Source of the DNA: Anisakis pegreffii
Taxonomy: Eukaryota; Nematoda; Chromadorea; Rhabditida; Anisakidae
Assembly (NCBI GenBank): GCA_035041965.1
Contig: JAPYMA010000587.1
Span: forward strand, 56,578 to 120,577
DNA: 64,000 nucleotides
Reading direction: 5' to 3'
Both the position numbers and the translations under genes were made by a program. A model generated the notes under the pieces. The model was not told where the DNA came from. It searched no databases and saw only the letters and a list, made by a program, of their open reading frames with translations. This document shows, one piece after another, positions 51,658 through 63,240 of the stretch; positions within the stretch are counted from its first letter, which is position 1, and each line of letters begins with the position of its first letter.

Positions 51658-53064
51658 CTCTATTGATCAATACGATGTTACTGTTCACACAATCACCACT
51701 GAGTCCACAAATGCTAACATACATCCACAGTTATCATTCAAATCTGATGTATATTCATGATTAATCAAAAACGTTTGAAATGTAATTTCAACGACACGCT
51801 CAAATAAAACATATTCACGTTTGCTGATCACTCGGTCTATTACTAGCAAAGCCAAGTGAAATGAATGCAAATTCACCAATTGCTCGAAGATCTCTGGAAA
51901 ATTAGTTCATTCAGTGTTCAATATACTTTCAAAGTAACACCATAATTCTGGAGGTAAGCTGTATTCCTAATAAGTTGACTATCTCACGATCTCATCTATC
52001 CACTGTGGAGCTTCAAATTTGCAGGCTTCACACATCAGGTACTCACATTTGAATGAAAACCTGACTAGAGAAGAAATCTTTCACGGTAAATTCAGTGATA
52101 TTTCAACGGTGCAATAAGCTTTAACGCTTTAACCGGCATGTTACTTGCAACAGTTTATTGTGTGCGATTTGCAAACGTTACCAACACCTCAATGAGACAA
52201 TTAATTTATCGATATCAAAACTTGAACCACATAATGATCAAGAGAAGATGCCAACATTAACATAATAATTCCATGATGACCGAACAACAAAATGAGTACA
52301 AAAACAAAAATTGTTTCGGATATATGAACAATTCCCAGTCTTGCATCATATGACGAAAACAATAAAGCGTACAAACAGATTATTTTGGATCGCTACTTGA
52401 AGTCATATCTTGTGATCGATGTAATTTCACTTCCTATAAATCAGTTTCGTTTCGAATGCGAAATCACGACGACCGAAATGTCAATGAGAAATAAATCATC
52501 AGAAGTTCTGGTGCATTCATCAGAAAGTGGAACTGCCTGAGACGCGATAACGCAAATACGGACAATAAAACAAACTGAAGAGCTCAACCACTGAAGCGCT
52601 TTCACGTTATTTCAAAGTATTCATGTATCATCTTCAGTAGACCAAAACTTAACCACAACATAACAACGAAAAAAAAAACAACAGAAACATCAAAAAATCT
52701 CGGAAACACAAAAACAAAAACAGTGAATTTCTACACGAGCATACAGTTGTAAACAACTCATTCAGATCATTTAACGAAACAAACAAGGAATATACCATCA
52801 TTATTACTTCATCCGAAGTATGGCACCTCTTCATTCAATTCAATTCGATCAAACGCCCTGTTCAATTTCCACAATTTTCACTACCAAAACAACCAAAATT
52901 TTCAGTCATTCCCAAGATCCTTGAACAATCCTCCCGTTCCAAAAACGAGATGCAACGAACAAGTGCACAGAAAAGAGGTTATTATTAACAAAATCAAAAC
53001 ACAATACCAATAAAATTCATTCATTCTCATTGCCATAAATAAAGTATCCATCGAATGACACACT
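51658..53064. other. Gap between the Y14 and GPATCH1 genes
   Basis: The gap is 1.4 kb, AT-rich, with no recognisable exon. It would contain the Y14 3' UTR and the GPATCH1 leader. No clear TTTCAG trans-splice acceptor lies just before the GPATCH1 ATG; an AATAG ends two bases before it. Confidence 0.5.
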
Positions 53065-54271
53065 CTAACGACGTCCTTTCTTCTTCTGTCCAGCACTTCC
53101 ACGAACAAAACACCATCCCACGTTTATCGTTTGACCCAAAAATTGAGTTCCGTTCAGTCCATCGATTGCAGATGACGCTTCCTTTTGTGTTTCATATTCA
53201 ACCAGAGCGTAACCCTAAAACCATTATATGATCAGATCATACTGATCTCATGTTCCGAATTCAAATTCTGGAAAAAATTTCACCATCTTCAATCCTGAAA
53301 CCAGTTTCCAGCTGAAAACAAACTCTGCAAGGATTTGATACTGAAACAGCCTTTATTCACAATACCACATGCATCTACCTGTGTTCATAACCCGTTCCCG
53401 AAAGCTGCTCGTTAAACGTTTTAAACCCATCAAAACTTGAAAGAAAGCAAAGCAAATGCAAAAATAAAAGCCGAAATCAACCTTTAGAAATCCCGTACGT
53501 CGATCGATATTCAAATTGATGTTCTTGATATCACCAAATTCTGCAAAACGCTCATACACTTCGTCCTCATGTGCTTCTTCGTGCACATTCGTCACGAATA
53601 CAATCCAACCCTCCACCGATCTGAAACCTCATTGTCAAAGTTACGTTGTCAAATTGAAGTCGTCATTTTTCAAATGAATACATTCCATGAGAATCTTGAC
53701 CACTGACACTTATATGCCGATTAAACCAATGCATGGACACATGAAATTCTATCGAAATCATCAGCAAAATAACCGAAATGAACGAATCCATTTAATAATA
53801 ACCTCTGAGCGGCTGAAGCATTGCCTTCCCCGTCGAGTGCCTCGTATTCGGTTACATCTGCGTGTGTTTCGGCACCAAAACCCCTTCCTTTCTTTTTCGT
53901 TACTCGGCTCTTCATCACATCCACTTAAAAATTTCACTATGTTAAATAAATTCAACGAAATCATCAAACGACTACACAAATTTTTTGACTACATTTCAAC
54001 AAATCATTCACATTCCAAAAAAGTACGATACAACACTCAAAGACAGCAAGCTGAATATAATTGATCACTGCCTTTACAACTCCACTGCAAGCAAGAAGAA
54101 AAAAAACCAACAGACGATAAAGACTCTACTGAATAAATGAATGTTTCCAACAATGTGAATGGATTCAAAACTGGCGGTAACGTCCTCAAAAAGCAAACCT
54201 TGTTCTTCGGGTTGTTCCATTTCCATGCCATCATCAACCTCAATACCATCACCTGCAACAGCTGCTGCCAT
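53065..54271 (-). CDS. rnp-4: RNA-binding protein Y14 (RBM8A), exon-junction complex core
   Basis: Y14 pairs with Mago and, with eIF4A3, marks spliced mRNAs upstream of exon junctions, linking splicing to export, localisation and decay. Exons are 54271-54130, 53923-53803, 53620-53482 and 53214-53065, giving 552 nt and 183 residues; human Y14 is 174. The N-terminus is acidic ([20 protein letters not shown]) and is followed by [10 protein letters not shown]. The single RRM starts at [20 protein letters not shown], with RNP2 IVFVTN (94-99) and RNP1 GYALVEYE (135-142), and ends in NVGWCFVRG and a short basic tail. The other three junctions are firm. The exon 1/2 boundary is uncertain: I used a GTAGAG donor, but a splice nearer FESIH would give a spacing closer to the human protein. 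Only one ATG is available at the start. Confidence 0.93.
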
Positions 54272-55321
54272 ATTCCTTTTTTCTCGAAGCAGATATACGA
54301 ATCTCAAAAATTGTTCTTCGATCAGAGAATGTCACCTGAAATTTTTATTCACATCAAGCATTAAAATCAAATCAATTCAATACAATCAATATTACGCGTG
54401 ACGACTAAACGACGACACTTCCAACGCGACAAATAAACGCGAACAATAAATAACGCAATATAAACAATAATGAAATCGACTCAAATTACAAAAATAACGA
54501 ACAGATTCACAGATGAATGTTCAAAATGAATGTTTCACTGCTGAACACAGGGAAACTATTAACAACGTGACAGAATAAGAAACGATAATTTTGTTGGATT
54601 AAAAGCAATGCAAAAAACATTTTCATACTCAGAAATGGTAATTGATAAGAGGGGAACATAAATGATTACAGCCAAAATGGATAATAAAATCAAAACTGAA
54701 AAGAGCTGATATAATTAGAAGAGGTGAACGTGGCAATGAACTTGCTGAAATAAACTCACTGCTCAACGCGAAACCTAGCACTTTAAATATTGAATCACTG
54801 AATTTGAAGCGAGTTAAGAACTGAATAAATAAAAATAAGTTTTGCCAACTGAACTAATCCCATTGGTAAAATGGGGAAATGAACGACAAATTCATTCGAA
54901 ATGTCCATGAACTAAAATGAATCCTTCTCCAAACACTATGAGAAATTGAAAACAAAAATCTTCCCACTTTTCCTCAAAAACTTCGCACAATATTTTTTGA
55001 AATGATACGACGACAGAAACAATCAGATCAAATTGCTAACACATTTCCGTAACCAAACGGAAACTGTTGCCATTGATTGTAATTAATATTAAGAGATCAG
55101 AAACTGACAGATTATATATCATTAAGATAAGAATTTAAAATGAACGAATAACAAATGAATCAAATTGACACATCAATCAGCTATGACATCCGCATAATTC
55201 CACAAGTATACCATCTAACTATCTATTCGTAAATATCATGTTTCCGTGAACTTCCCACCAGGTAACACCCTCACTTTGGATCATCCAATAATGAGTGTCG
55301 ACCGCCTTTCCCTCGTACACC
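54272..55321. other. Gap between the SNF5 and Y14 genes
   Basis: The gap is 1.05 kb of AT-rich DNA without a recognisable gene. It holds the SNF5 3' UTR and, near its low end, the Y14 leader with its candidate acceptor (54,336-54,337). A gap of this size on one strand would allow an operon with long spacing, but gives no proof. Confidence 0.5.
54336..54337 (-). promoter_or_regulatory. Candidate trans-splice acceptor of the Y14 gene
   Basis: AAATTTCAG on the minus strand ends at 54,336, 64 nt before the only available ATG (54,271). It fits a spliced-leader site or a 5' UTR intron end. Confidence 0.45.
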
Positions 55322-57593
55322 TTAAAGTCCTCCATATGGATTCGCATTCACAAGTCTCCTCATTCGTCGAGTATTTCTGTCTTGATCACGCATTTTCTTC
55401 TCGATCTCCGCATCCGTCAAAGTCTCCAAAAACGGTCCCCACGAATCGGCATCAGCTGGATTTCGGAATGGACAATCTACTGTTGGCAATGGTGATTCAC
55501 TAAAATGAGGCCAGAGTTATATTGAATGAGATCAAGAAAATACAAATGAAACCATCTCAATCGCTGGTAGGCTCTAATGAAAATGAAAGACTGGAACTGC
55601 AGCACCTACTCTTAACGAAGAAAGGATCTTGCAGTATGAAACCGAAACATCTCGAAACAACGCACGGAGAAGCACTCAAAAATTGGCAATTATGAATCAA
55701 TAAGTAACCACACCTGTATGCATAAGTGCGTTGATTCCACGATAACTGCCCGCGGATTGAATAACTTATCGCAGCCACAAACTCACCACCAAGTCCCAGT
55801 TCAGCAGCAAGTTTCTGCGCAAACCATTCTGGATTATTCTTCTCTTCACTCATATCCCATTCGAACTGATCAACCAACGACTGATTACCAACGTGAATAT
55901 TCAATTTCAGAAGTGCTCGTTGATCATTCAATGCCGTGTCAACTGCCGTCGCTTCACCGCTTGCCTGCAAAATATGGTCAATCGCAGACTGCTGATGAAT
56001 AGATCGAAGTCACATTTCACGGTGAGAACAATGGTATTCGAAATGATGAAAATGAGCTTCTCCAGGAACGAGGTGGCGAGTAGAATTCCAGTCGACGTCC
56101 ATGACCGTAAATGAGCTTACCTCAATTTGCTGATGTATTGCCTGCGCGATGGCCGCATGGAACGTACCCATTGGCAAATCCAGATCATCACACATTGTTT
56201 CCGCGATCATTTCTGGTGTTATCAACTTTTCATTTCGATTATAGCAAAACGTATCTCGAAGTTTGATTCCTTCCAATTCCATATCAAGTCTGCAAATGAC
56301 AATATAATACAATCATATCACTCATAACGCTATCCCATTCGATAATCCAGTCGCTTTGATGAACTCGAAAAAAGCGCAAAAAGAGTCACGAACCTAATCG
56401 GTACAAGATCTTCTTGTTGATCTGCGTTTTCCAATACACGTTTATACATATCCAAATCATCCGGCGAGTAAGCGTAATCTCTCGTCTTCATGTGTCCACG
56501 TGCATGCGCCACAGGTGTAGAGCACGGTACTGATTCCAGATGATGCGAACCACTACTCACCTTCAAATCATTCCATGATAACAAACTGACCATGATGTGT
56601 ATGTATTCAGGTGATCACTGGGAAAATTCTCTCGGCCAAATACGGAAGAAAACGATTCTGTATCACAATCAAAGGCGAACCTGTTGGCCAAGCCATGGTC
56701 CTGTGCCAGATCTAGTTGTTTTCAGCGGGGAGTTTCCATTTAGGATTCCAGATCCGCAAGATGTCAGATTCGCTGTTGAACCACCGCCACTAGCTCGATA
56801 CTTTTCATCATTTCCGTTCAAAATTTCATCCACCTGCAACAACATGTAAGATTTCCTTTGCTTGGGTGTTAACACAGACATAAAGGAGGACATCACAGAC
56901 AATGAAGTATGAATGCATAAAAACAAAGATAACTGAAGATGCATGATGCTTGAGAAAGTCGTTAATGAAGTAGTTCATCCATTTGGTTCGATTCCACGAT
57001 AAGAACACGATAGGAACTATATTATATAAAGAGAAACAATTGAAATTTCCGTTGAACTTTCGTGGAACAGAACAAAATAATGCGAATGAATTCAACTCAT
57101 ACATGTAACTTACTTCGCTTGCTTTCACGAGCATAATATTGGTATTGAGAAACGACGACGGACATGCCATCTCTTGCATTTTCCTTTTTTCATCCAATGT
57201 TGCGAAACGTTTCCATAATTGGGGAAATTTCTTGTAGAGTGATCCACGATGGAATTTCATGTATTGTCCGACCTTAAGAAACGTTCGCATCATTTGGAAT
57301 CATCAACTAATATTGTGATGTAGTTGATTGCTGATCAAAATAAACGCACTATGAAAAAATAAACATTAATCAAAAATCAAAAAATAAACGCTAATCAAAA
57401 CCAAAAGTTAATCAAATAACGTACAGGGGATATTGTGAAGATGTGAAATTCAATACTCAATGAATTCAAGAGATTAATAATCTGAAAAAAGCAATAAGTA
57501 TGCAAAATTTACCTCGGCTCCGATGTAATAACGTTCGCCGGTTTCATCGATTGAGAATGCCTGTGGACGGTCGCCATAGTATTTGGTAGGCAT
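55322..57593 (-). CDS. snfc-5: SWI/SNF core subunit SNF5 (SMARCB1/INI1)
   Basis: This is a core subunit of SWI/SNF (BAF) chromatin remodellers, acting in the nucleus on the nucleosome acidic patch. Seven exons at 57593-57513, 57272-57114, 56833-56681, 56560-56394, 56289-56121, 55964-55714 and 55499-55322 give 1,158 nt and 385 residues, the same length as human SMARCB1, with all phases consistent. The N-terminal winged-helix region has [19 protein letters not shown] and [20 protein letters not shown], followed by [16 protein letters not shown] and [12 protein letters not shown]. The SNF5 domain holds two repeats: [14 protein letters not shown]...CDDLDL (from about 188) and [20 protein letters not shown]...ELGLGGEFV...SIRGQLSW. 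The C-terminal helix [20 protein letters not shown] is followed by RRMRRLVN, the basic patch-binding end. It is first in a head-to-tail row of three minus-strand genes. Confidence 0.95.
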
Positions 57594-57622
57594 TATGAAA
57601 TGACGAAGATGATTTTTCACAA

Positions 57623-57624
57623 CT
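57623..57624 (-). promoter_or_regulatory. Candidate trans-splice acceptor of the SNF5 gene
   Basis: CTATTTCAG on the minus strand ends at 57,623, 29 nt before the ATG at 57,593. This is a typical position for a nematode spliced-leader site and supports the chosen start. Confidence 0.5.
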
Positions 57625-58130
57625 GAAATAGTGATTCTGAACTGGGATTCTCAACAAATCAGAAACACAATGTGTTCATCGAAATCAACCGAAAACGCTA
57701 AAATACACAATCGTACATGATTATAACGCATAATATTGCTTAAATCACAACGTTGCAACAGCAGCTTACAGGATTACATTAACAAAGAATCAAGTGAGAA
57801 ATAAATTATTCGCAAGTTTGTGCGAGAGTGAAACGACTTCAGAATCTCCTGATGATAGGAATCAAACCATTACGGTAGATCAAACCTGAAATACCGACAA
57901 GAGAGATCAATCCACCCCGCCCTTTCGGCGTTAATTTCAGAAAAATGAAAACTAATAACGCATATAACGTACCAAGATGAATCGCCAAATATTGCTCAAC
58001 ATGCAAATTCCTTGAAGCATACAGTATACCAAAACATTCTATGATGTTTTCTTACGCAAAGTAACGGGAACGGACATTAGTATTTGTTTATACTAGATAA
58101 TCTAATGGGGGAGGGGGAGAGACGTCAGCA
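57625..58130. other. Upstream flank of the SNF5 gene
   Basis: About 500 bp of AT-rich DNA, probably the promoter of the SNF5 gene or of the three-gene row. No TATA box or known motif is evident. A GGGGGAGGGGGAGAG run lies at 58,107-58,121, just before the repeat array. Confidence 0.4.
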
Positions 58131-58140
58131 ATTTGACCTA

Positions 58141-59350
58141 AAGGGCACACTTGAGTTGTACAATGCATATGAATGAGCACTTCTGCAGTAGTTGAGATAG
58201 CTTTAGGAAAACAGCTATATCTCCTCAAGTAAGCAGAATTGCTCAACGAAATCTATGTTTTTCTGAATCTGGAGGTTCTGAAAAATCCAACGATGTAAAT
58301 AAATTGAAATGTTATTGGGTAAACATGAGAATACGGTAGGCTTGAATATGGTAACTCCTACAGCTTTGAGAAAACAGCTATACCTCCTCATCAAATGATA
58401 ATTGCCCTGCAAAATATATGATATTCTTAAAGTAGAGATTCTGGGCAATCGAATGGTGCAAAGAAATTCATATGTTAACGGGTAAACCTCAGGATACGGT
58501 TATCTTGAATTTGTTAACCTCTACAGAACCATAGTAACGTACTGATGTTGACCTAGAGTGATACAATGCATATGAATGAGCGCGACTGCGTATTTGACAT
58601 AGACTTAAGTAAATAAAACTTGAGGACACTGTAACTTTGAACATGGTATCCTAATACTGTTATAACAATTTACAGATTGATCATTAGTGATACAATGCAT
58701 TGAAATGAGTGCCGCCCAGCTACATTAGATACATTCAGAAAATCGGCTATATCTCATCCCTAAAGCAAAATCGCCCGACAATATATACATTTTTCTAAAT
58801 GCAGAGAATTTGAGTAATTAATCGGTGCAAAGAAATTGCTATGTTATTGGGCAAATCTGAGGACACCGTAAGTTTGAAGAAGGTACGCTAATACTGTTAT
58901 AGTAATGTACAGATTGATCATTAGTGATACAATGCATTGGAACGAGTGCCGCTCACTTACATGAGATACGGAAATCTGTGAAAACCGATTGCTTGAAGAT
59001 GGTGATAATTATAATGCAAGGCAAATATAAGTGCTCGTCAATGGAGGGCACTGAAATGCGCGGTCCCGAGTAAATGAGATATATTCAGGAAATTAGTTAT
59101 TTTTTGAATGTAAGCAGAATTGGTTGATTATTTCGGATGCAGTGCATCGAAATGAGCGGCTATGGAGCCGTTCATCTATATGTTATGCCTTCAGCAAATT
59201 TTCTATCTATCTGATACCGGGGAATCCGCCCGAAAGCTTGCATATTTTTCTGAATCCATAGGAAATCTTAGGTGCGAAGAAACCGGAATGTTTCTGGGTA
59301 ATATTATTGATAGCGTTGGTTTTTTGGCGACATATTTTGAGGTTAGTTAA
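58141..59350 (+). repeat. Irregular degenerate tandem repeat array
   Basis: Related modules recur in the same orientation. ACAATGCAT followed by GAATGAGCG-like text occurs near 58,160, 58,562, 58,692, 58,929 and 59,139. AAACAGCTATATCTCC-like text occurs near 58,208, 58,372, 58,740 and 59,088. GGACACCGTAAGTTTGAA-like text occurs near 58,325, 58,487, 58,622 and 58,856. Spacing varies from 130 to 400 bp, so units have gained or lost parts. Two copies share a long near-identical stretch around TACAGATTGATCATTAGTGA (58,671 and 58,910). It looks like an ageing satellite or the repeats of a decayed element. Confidence 0.75.
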
Positions 59351-60132
59351 CAATGTGTCACCGTCATCTCGAACTACAATTCTGATTGTTCTCGATCAGT
59401 TTTTTTCATTGACAGTTCTCATTGTTATTGATTAAACTGATCAAGAGGGCGGAGCGTCGTTCGTAACAAGCACTACTGATCATTCTCTTACTGCATGGCT
59501 TTGATCAACAGCGATCAACACACACTGTTTTATGCTTCAATTCATCTAATTCTCGATACACTTATTGACACCATTTTCATGCATTGTGCGGTGTGTTGCT
59601 GATGCAGCTTGACAATGTTTTTTGTGTGCGGTTCAACCGTGCAATTTACGTCGTTCGTTTATGTTTATTGTGGCTGCGGATCGCGTCAACCTCTTTGTTG
59701 GTGCTGAGTATTATTTCTCACTTGACAATAAATCGTGTTTCAGAATTTCGGTGTATTCTAATTTCAGGTTCATCAGTTGCTATCGTTTTTAGTTCCGCAT
59801 GTCGTTCATTCATGCATCGTCATACACTGGCAATTTTCAGGATTACCATTTCGTTCGAGGCAATACAAAAGGCGCTCTGCAAGGAAGGTTCTGCACAATA
59901 TGGTACGAAGGACGACAGCAAAAAAAACAATTGTCTTGGTGATGTTCAATTGATACAATGGATACTTTCAATTCAATTCAATTCAACGGTTCGACTGAGC
60001 AATTTCAATTAATCAACAGTCAGTTCACGAGTTTCCCATTGAATCGTCAGAATTATTCAATCGCTCCGATGTTTACGATGAAGCAGTGGATGGCGCATCG
60101 AAGCGCCCAGGCCAGTTTAAAGTTGATGGCAT
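59351..60132. other. Non-repeated stretch with one long open frame
   Basis: The frame 59,584-60,012 (plus) is open for 142 codons and contains two hydrophobic segments, but its start is not an ATG until a few codons in, there is no splice context and I recognise no family. An imperfectly placed inverted pair GATCAGTTT/AAACTGATC occurs at 59,394-59,442. Confidence 0.3.
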
Positions 60133-61100
60133 TCATTTTAGGGCCAATAAATGATTTTTGGTTTAAAGGTCACACTTTTCAGTACTTATATCTATTTGTT
60201 CAACCTAGGAGAAAAATTAGAATTGAGTCGTGGTCACGGACCACTTTTTTACATTTTTCTTTTTCGATTGATTATTTTCGTGAATTTTTCAGTAATTGTA
60301 AACGTATGTTATTATGGATGTGTTGATTTGTAAACATTTAGTCACTTATGTTTGATTTAAATGTAAGATTGGTACATGACTAGTTGTATTCTATCATTGC
60401 GTTTTGTATTGTATCATCATTGTGTTGCTATCTTTTGCGAATTGTTATAGTGTTCATGATCAGAGTAGTCACGCGCTTTGATGTAGAATTTGACATGACT
60501 GGATTTGACGTAAATTGAGAGTTACAAGTTCAAATAGTAGCAGCTAGTCAACATAAATACTCAATTTGAATGGCTATAGTTCGGTCACCTCTGAGTTCAG
60601 GTAGAACTCGTGCTTACAGCATGGATGAGGATTAAACTTCGGTGTGTGTTGCCAATTGCAGAAACTTAGATGACATTCAGGCTGAGGGATAGGCTTGCGA
60701 GATGTGTCATTTTCCTGAAGGCACAAGTGTAATACGAAAGTGGTGGGTGGGATAGCATCATGCTTGGATAATGGGTACACTGGCATGTTAGGTTAAAATT
60801 TGAGTTTCAATACCGTAGGGTATGAAGTGTCTTATGGGTGTGGCAGTAGGTCTGGAAAGTTCGCCTGGACCGCTCATCCTGAAGAGCCAAGTCGCTGTAG
60901 AAGTGACTTGAAGACATTCTCCCTCATGGTGTGATTTGACAGCATTTGGACTAATGTGAGTATGATTGATTGTGTGTAGCCAATGATCATCACAAAAATG
61001 CATATTTCGTTCGCGTGGGTGTTCCCAACCCGTCGAGCTGCCAACAAGAGGGGCTAGGTTTAATAAATGCGACAGGCGTTCCCCGCCTACCGGCAGTCTC
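60133..61100 (+). repeat. Large diverged repeat unit, copy 1
   Basis: It aligns in order with 62,343-63,240, about 2.2 kb away. Matching blocks include TTAGGGCCAATAAATGA against TTAGGGCAATAATAAATGA, GAACCTAGGG-like text before an AATTGAGT block, GTTTCAATACCGTAGGGTAT against GTTTCAACACCGTAGAGTAT, and GTGTGTAGCCAATG against GTGTGTAGTCAATG. Identity varies from high blocks to barely alignable text. No transposase or reverse-transcriptase signature was recognised. Confidence 0.7.
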
Positions 61101-61330
61101 GGCGAATCGGGGAGAAAGACTTAAAAATATGCCAGCGACATGAACCCGAGTGTCGCTGGCATTCATTCTTCGGAACATATTACGGGCGTTCCCGGCCCGG
61201 GAAAGGCGCCGATTTGACCGGGGATAGAGCATGCGCCTAAGTTGGCCTGAGTAGTGCCTTCGTGCATTTGCTCAGGTAACGGGGGTTCCCGGACCCACCG
61301 TGCGCTCTTTCCCTTAACAGGGGGGAATTT
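61011..61330. repeat. GC-rich island with repeated GTTCCC palindromes and a strong hairpin
   Basis: Within AT-rich DNA, about 320 bp are strongly GC-rich. GTTCCC flanked by G-runs before and C-runs after occurs four times, at 61,021, 61,078, 61,188 and 61,285, each able to fold as a small GGG/CCC hairpin. Between the second and third lies a perfect 10-bp stem with a 10-nt loop (GCCAGCGACA at 61,131-61,140 with its complement at 61,151-61,160). Open minus-strand frames across it look like by-products of the base composition. Confidence 0.65.
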
Positions 61331-62342
61331 CATCGGGTTGATCATTGGCTACATGCATGAAATCATTTCACTTAGTTTGAATGTTATTGAATACATTATA
61401 AGGGGAAAGCTCTCGGGTGTTTGTGGTTACTCGCCGAAGCTTATCTATGTGTCACGTTCATACTGCATTCATACAACTTCTTCGATATCAATTAACTTCT
61501 TTTCCATTGCCAGTATAATCATTTCCTCTCGCTGGTGCTTGTGAATTGACTCGACTACATTAAAACATATCACTTGTGCCTTCAAAAGAGTGACCATGAT
61601 CGGAAGCATAAATCTCAGCTTGAGGTCAAGCTAAGCATATGCAGTTCGTCACATATATGGAAGCTTAACCTTGAGGCTGGGAGCACAAGGTCTTCCCGGA
61701 CTCAGAGCCTACAGAATTATGGAGTCTCAAAATGTTGTATTTATGAGGGATCAATGCTGAACTAAGATCTTGAGAATTTCTAAAGCATTACCATCGCAGT
61801 AGTTAATTCTAATTGCTATGGCAGTTAGTTCTAAACATAATTCTGATTCTGTATTGATCATGATACGACATTTGAATAAGTTCGAGTTCACGAAAATCTG
61901 AATAACTCTGATTAAGATTAGGTTTAGTCGGACTTGACGATGAATCAGTATAAGTCGATTTAGCTGGCATAACATGAATCAATGTTGAAAATAGGTGACT
62001 GCAATTCAGTACAATTAAGTATGACCTGAACATTGATTTGCTTCGATGATTCGTCTCTCGAAAGCAAGCAGCTGATCTTCTGGAGTTTGTATCACGAAGT
62101 AACCCGTCAAACATATAATAATTTAAGTCTTTCTAGTTCACTTAGCCTTTAGCGTGGGTAGATTTAAGTTACCAGCACGGAAAAAATGCTTGACTTCTTA
62201 GTTGCTCTGCATTGTGAGAATCCAGGCTGGTAAATAGTGCAAACTTGATTCAGGACTATGGTATATTTTACGCTCGAATGTTTAGTTTAGTATTCTTAAC
62301 TTTTCGTTCGTTTCGTTTGTTATTTACGATGGTCCATTCGTT
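61331..62342. other. Linker between the two large repeat copies
   Basis: About 1 kb of AT-rich DNA with no convincing open frame. It completes the roughly 2.2-kb period but I cannot match it to the DNA after copy 2 beyond short blocks. Confidence 0.35.
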
Positions 62343-63240
62343 CAATTTAGGGCAATAATAAATGAGCCGTGGTTGAATGACCACATATTTCATTATTCAG
62401 TTTTATTTGCTTGAACCTAGGGAAAATGAAATAAAATTGAGTTGTGATCAGTGATCACTTTTGTTTTCATTGATTTTATTTATGATTAATTAATTGTAGA
62501 CATTCATAAGAATGTCTAAACGTTGATAACAACGTATTAGTGACCGGTTATAAAGCGGAGTTTGATATCACTAGATAAGCCTTCGATTTAGAATTTCCAA
62601 TCTAAATGAGTAGTCACTCGAAATATGGAGCTGACCTCTGAGAGATCGCGAAGCTGGGGCTGGATTAAGTTAGTAGGACCGTTTTCCGGCATTGGCTGTA
62701 CAGAACCGCGCTGGTGGAGTTCCTATAGTTTTGTCAAATCCGAGATTGAGTAAGCCCCTTCATGCAGAAGAGAAGAGGATCTGGCTTCCTGGTATGTCCT
62801 AGAATACTGAAACTTAGTTATACCCCAAATTAGAAATAAGCTTACGAACTTAGCCATTTCTGAAAGCACGTATGTCCCTTACGAAACAAATTGGAACGGG
62901 TGAGATGCGTTTCAGGTAACACTGATAATAGGCAAACGGGGATGGTCACTATAGGATGAGAAATTTGCGTTTCAACACCGTAGAGTATAGAGAGACTTAT
63001 GAGCGTGGCAGTAGGGCAGTAATGTTTGTTCGGACTAATCAGTTTGAATAGACGAGCTGCTGCAGGGGTGGTTAGTGAATTTTAGCAACCGTTTGACTAG
63101 TGTTGTGATCTACTGTGTGTAGTCAATGGTCAGTCACATTAACTTGTAAGGTTTTATGGCGTTTGCGGATATTTTCAATCCGCTGAAATGTCAATAAGCA
63201 GAGCTAGGTTCGGGAATGTACGGCAGGCATTGCTGACACT
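62343..63240 (+). repeat. Large diverged repeat unit, copy 2
   Basis: Partner of 60,133-61,100. It contains a perfect 8-bp hairpin TAGACATT/AATGTCTA (62,497-62,518). The segment aligned to the GC-rich island of copy 1 lacks that island's high G+C, so the island was either gained by copy 1 or lost here. Confidence 0.7.

Noticed and set aside
56826..57293. 155-codon minus-strand open frame taken as a single exon
   Set aside because: Only 57,272-57,114 matches SNF5; the rest is intron that happens to stay open.
60574..61345. Series of minus-strand open frames rich in Pro, Gly, Arg and Thr
   Set aside because: They arise from the GC-rich palindromes; frames shift between them and no gag, pol or other domain was recognised.
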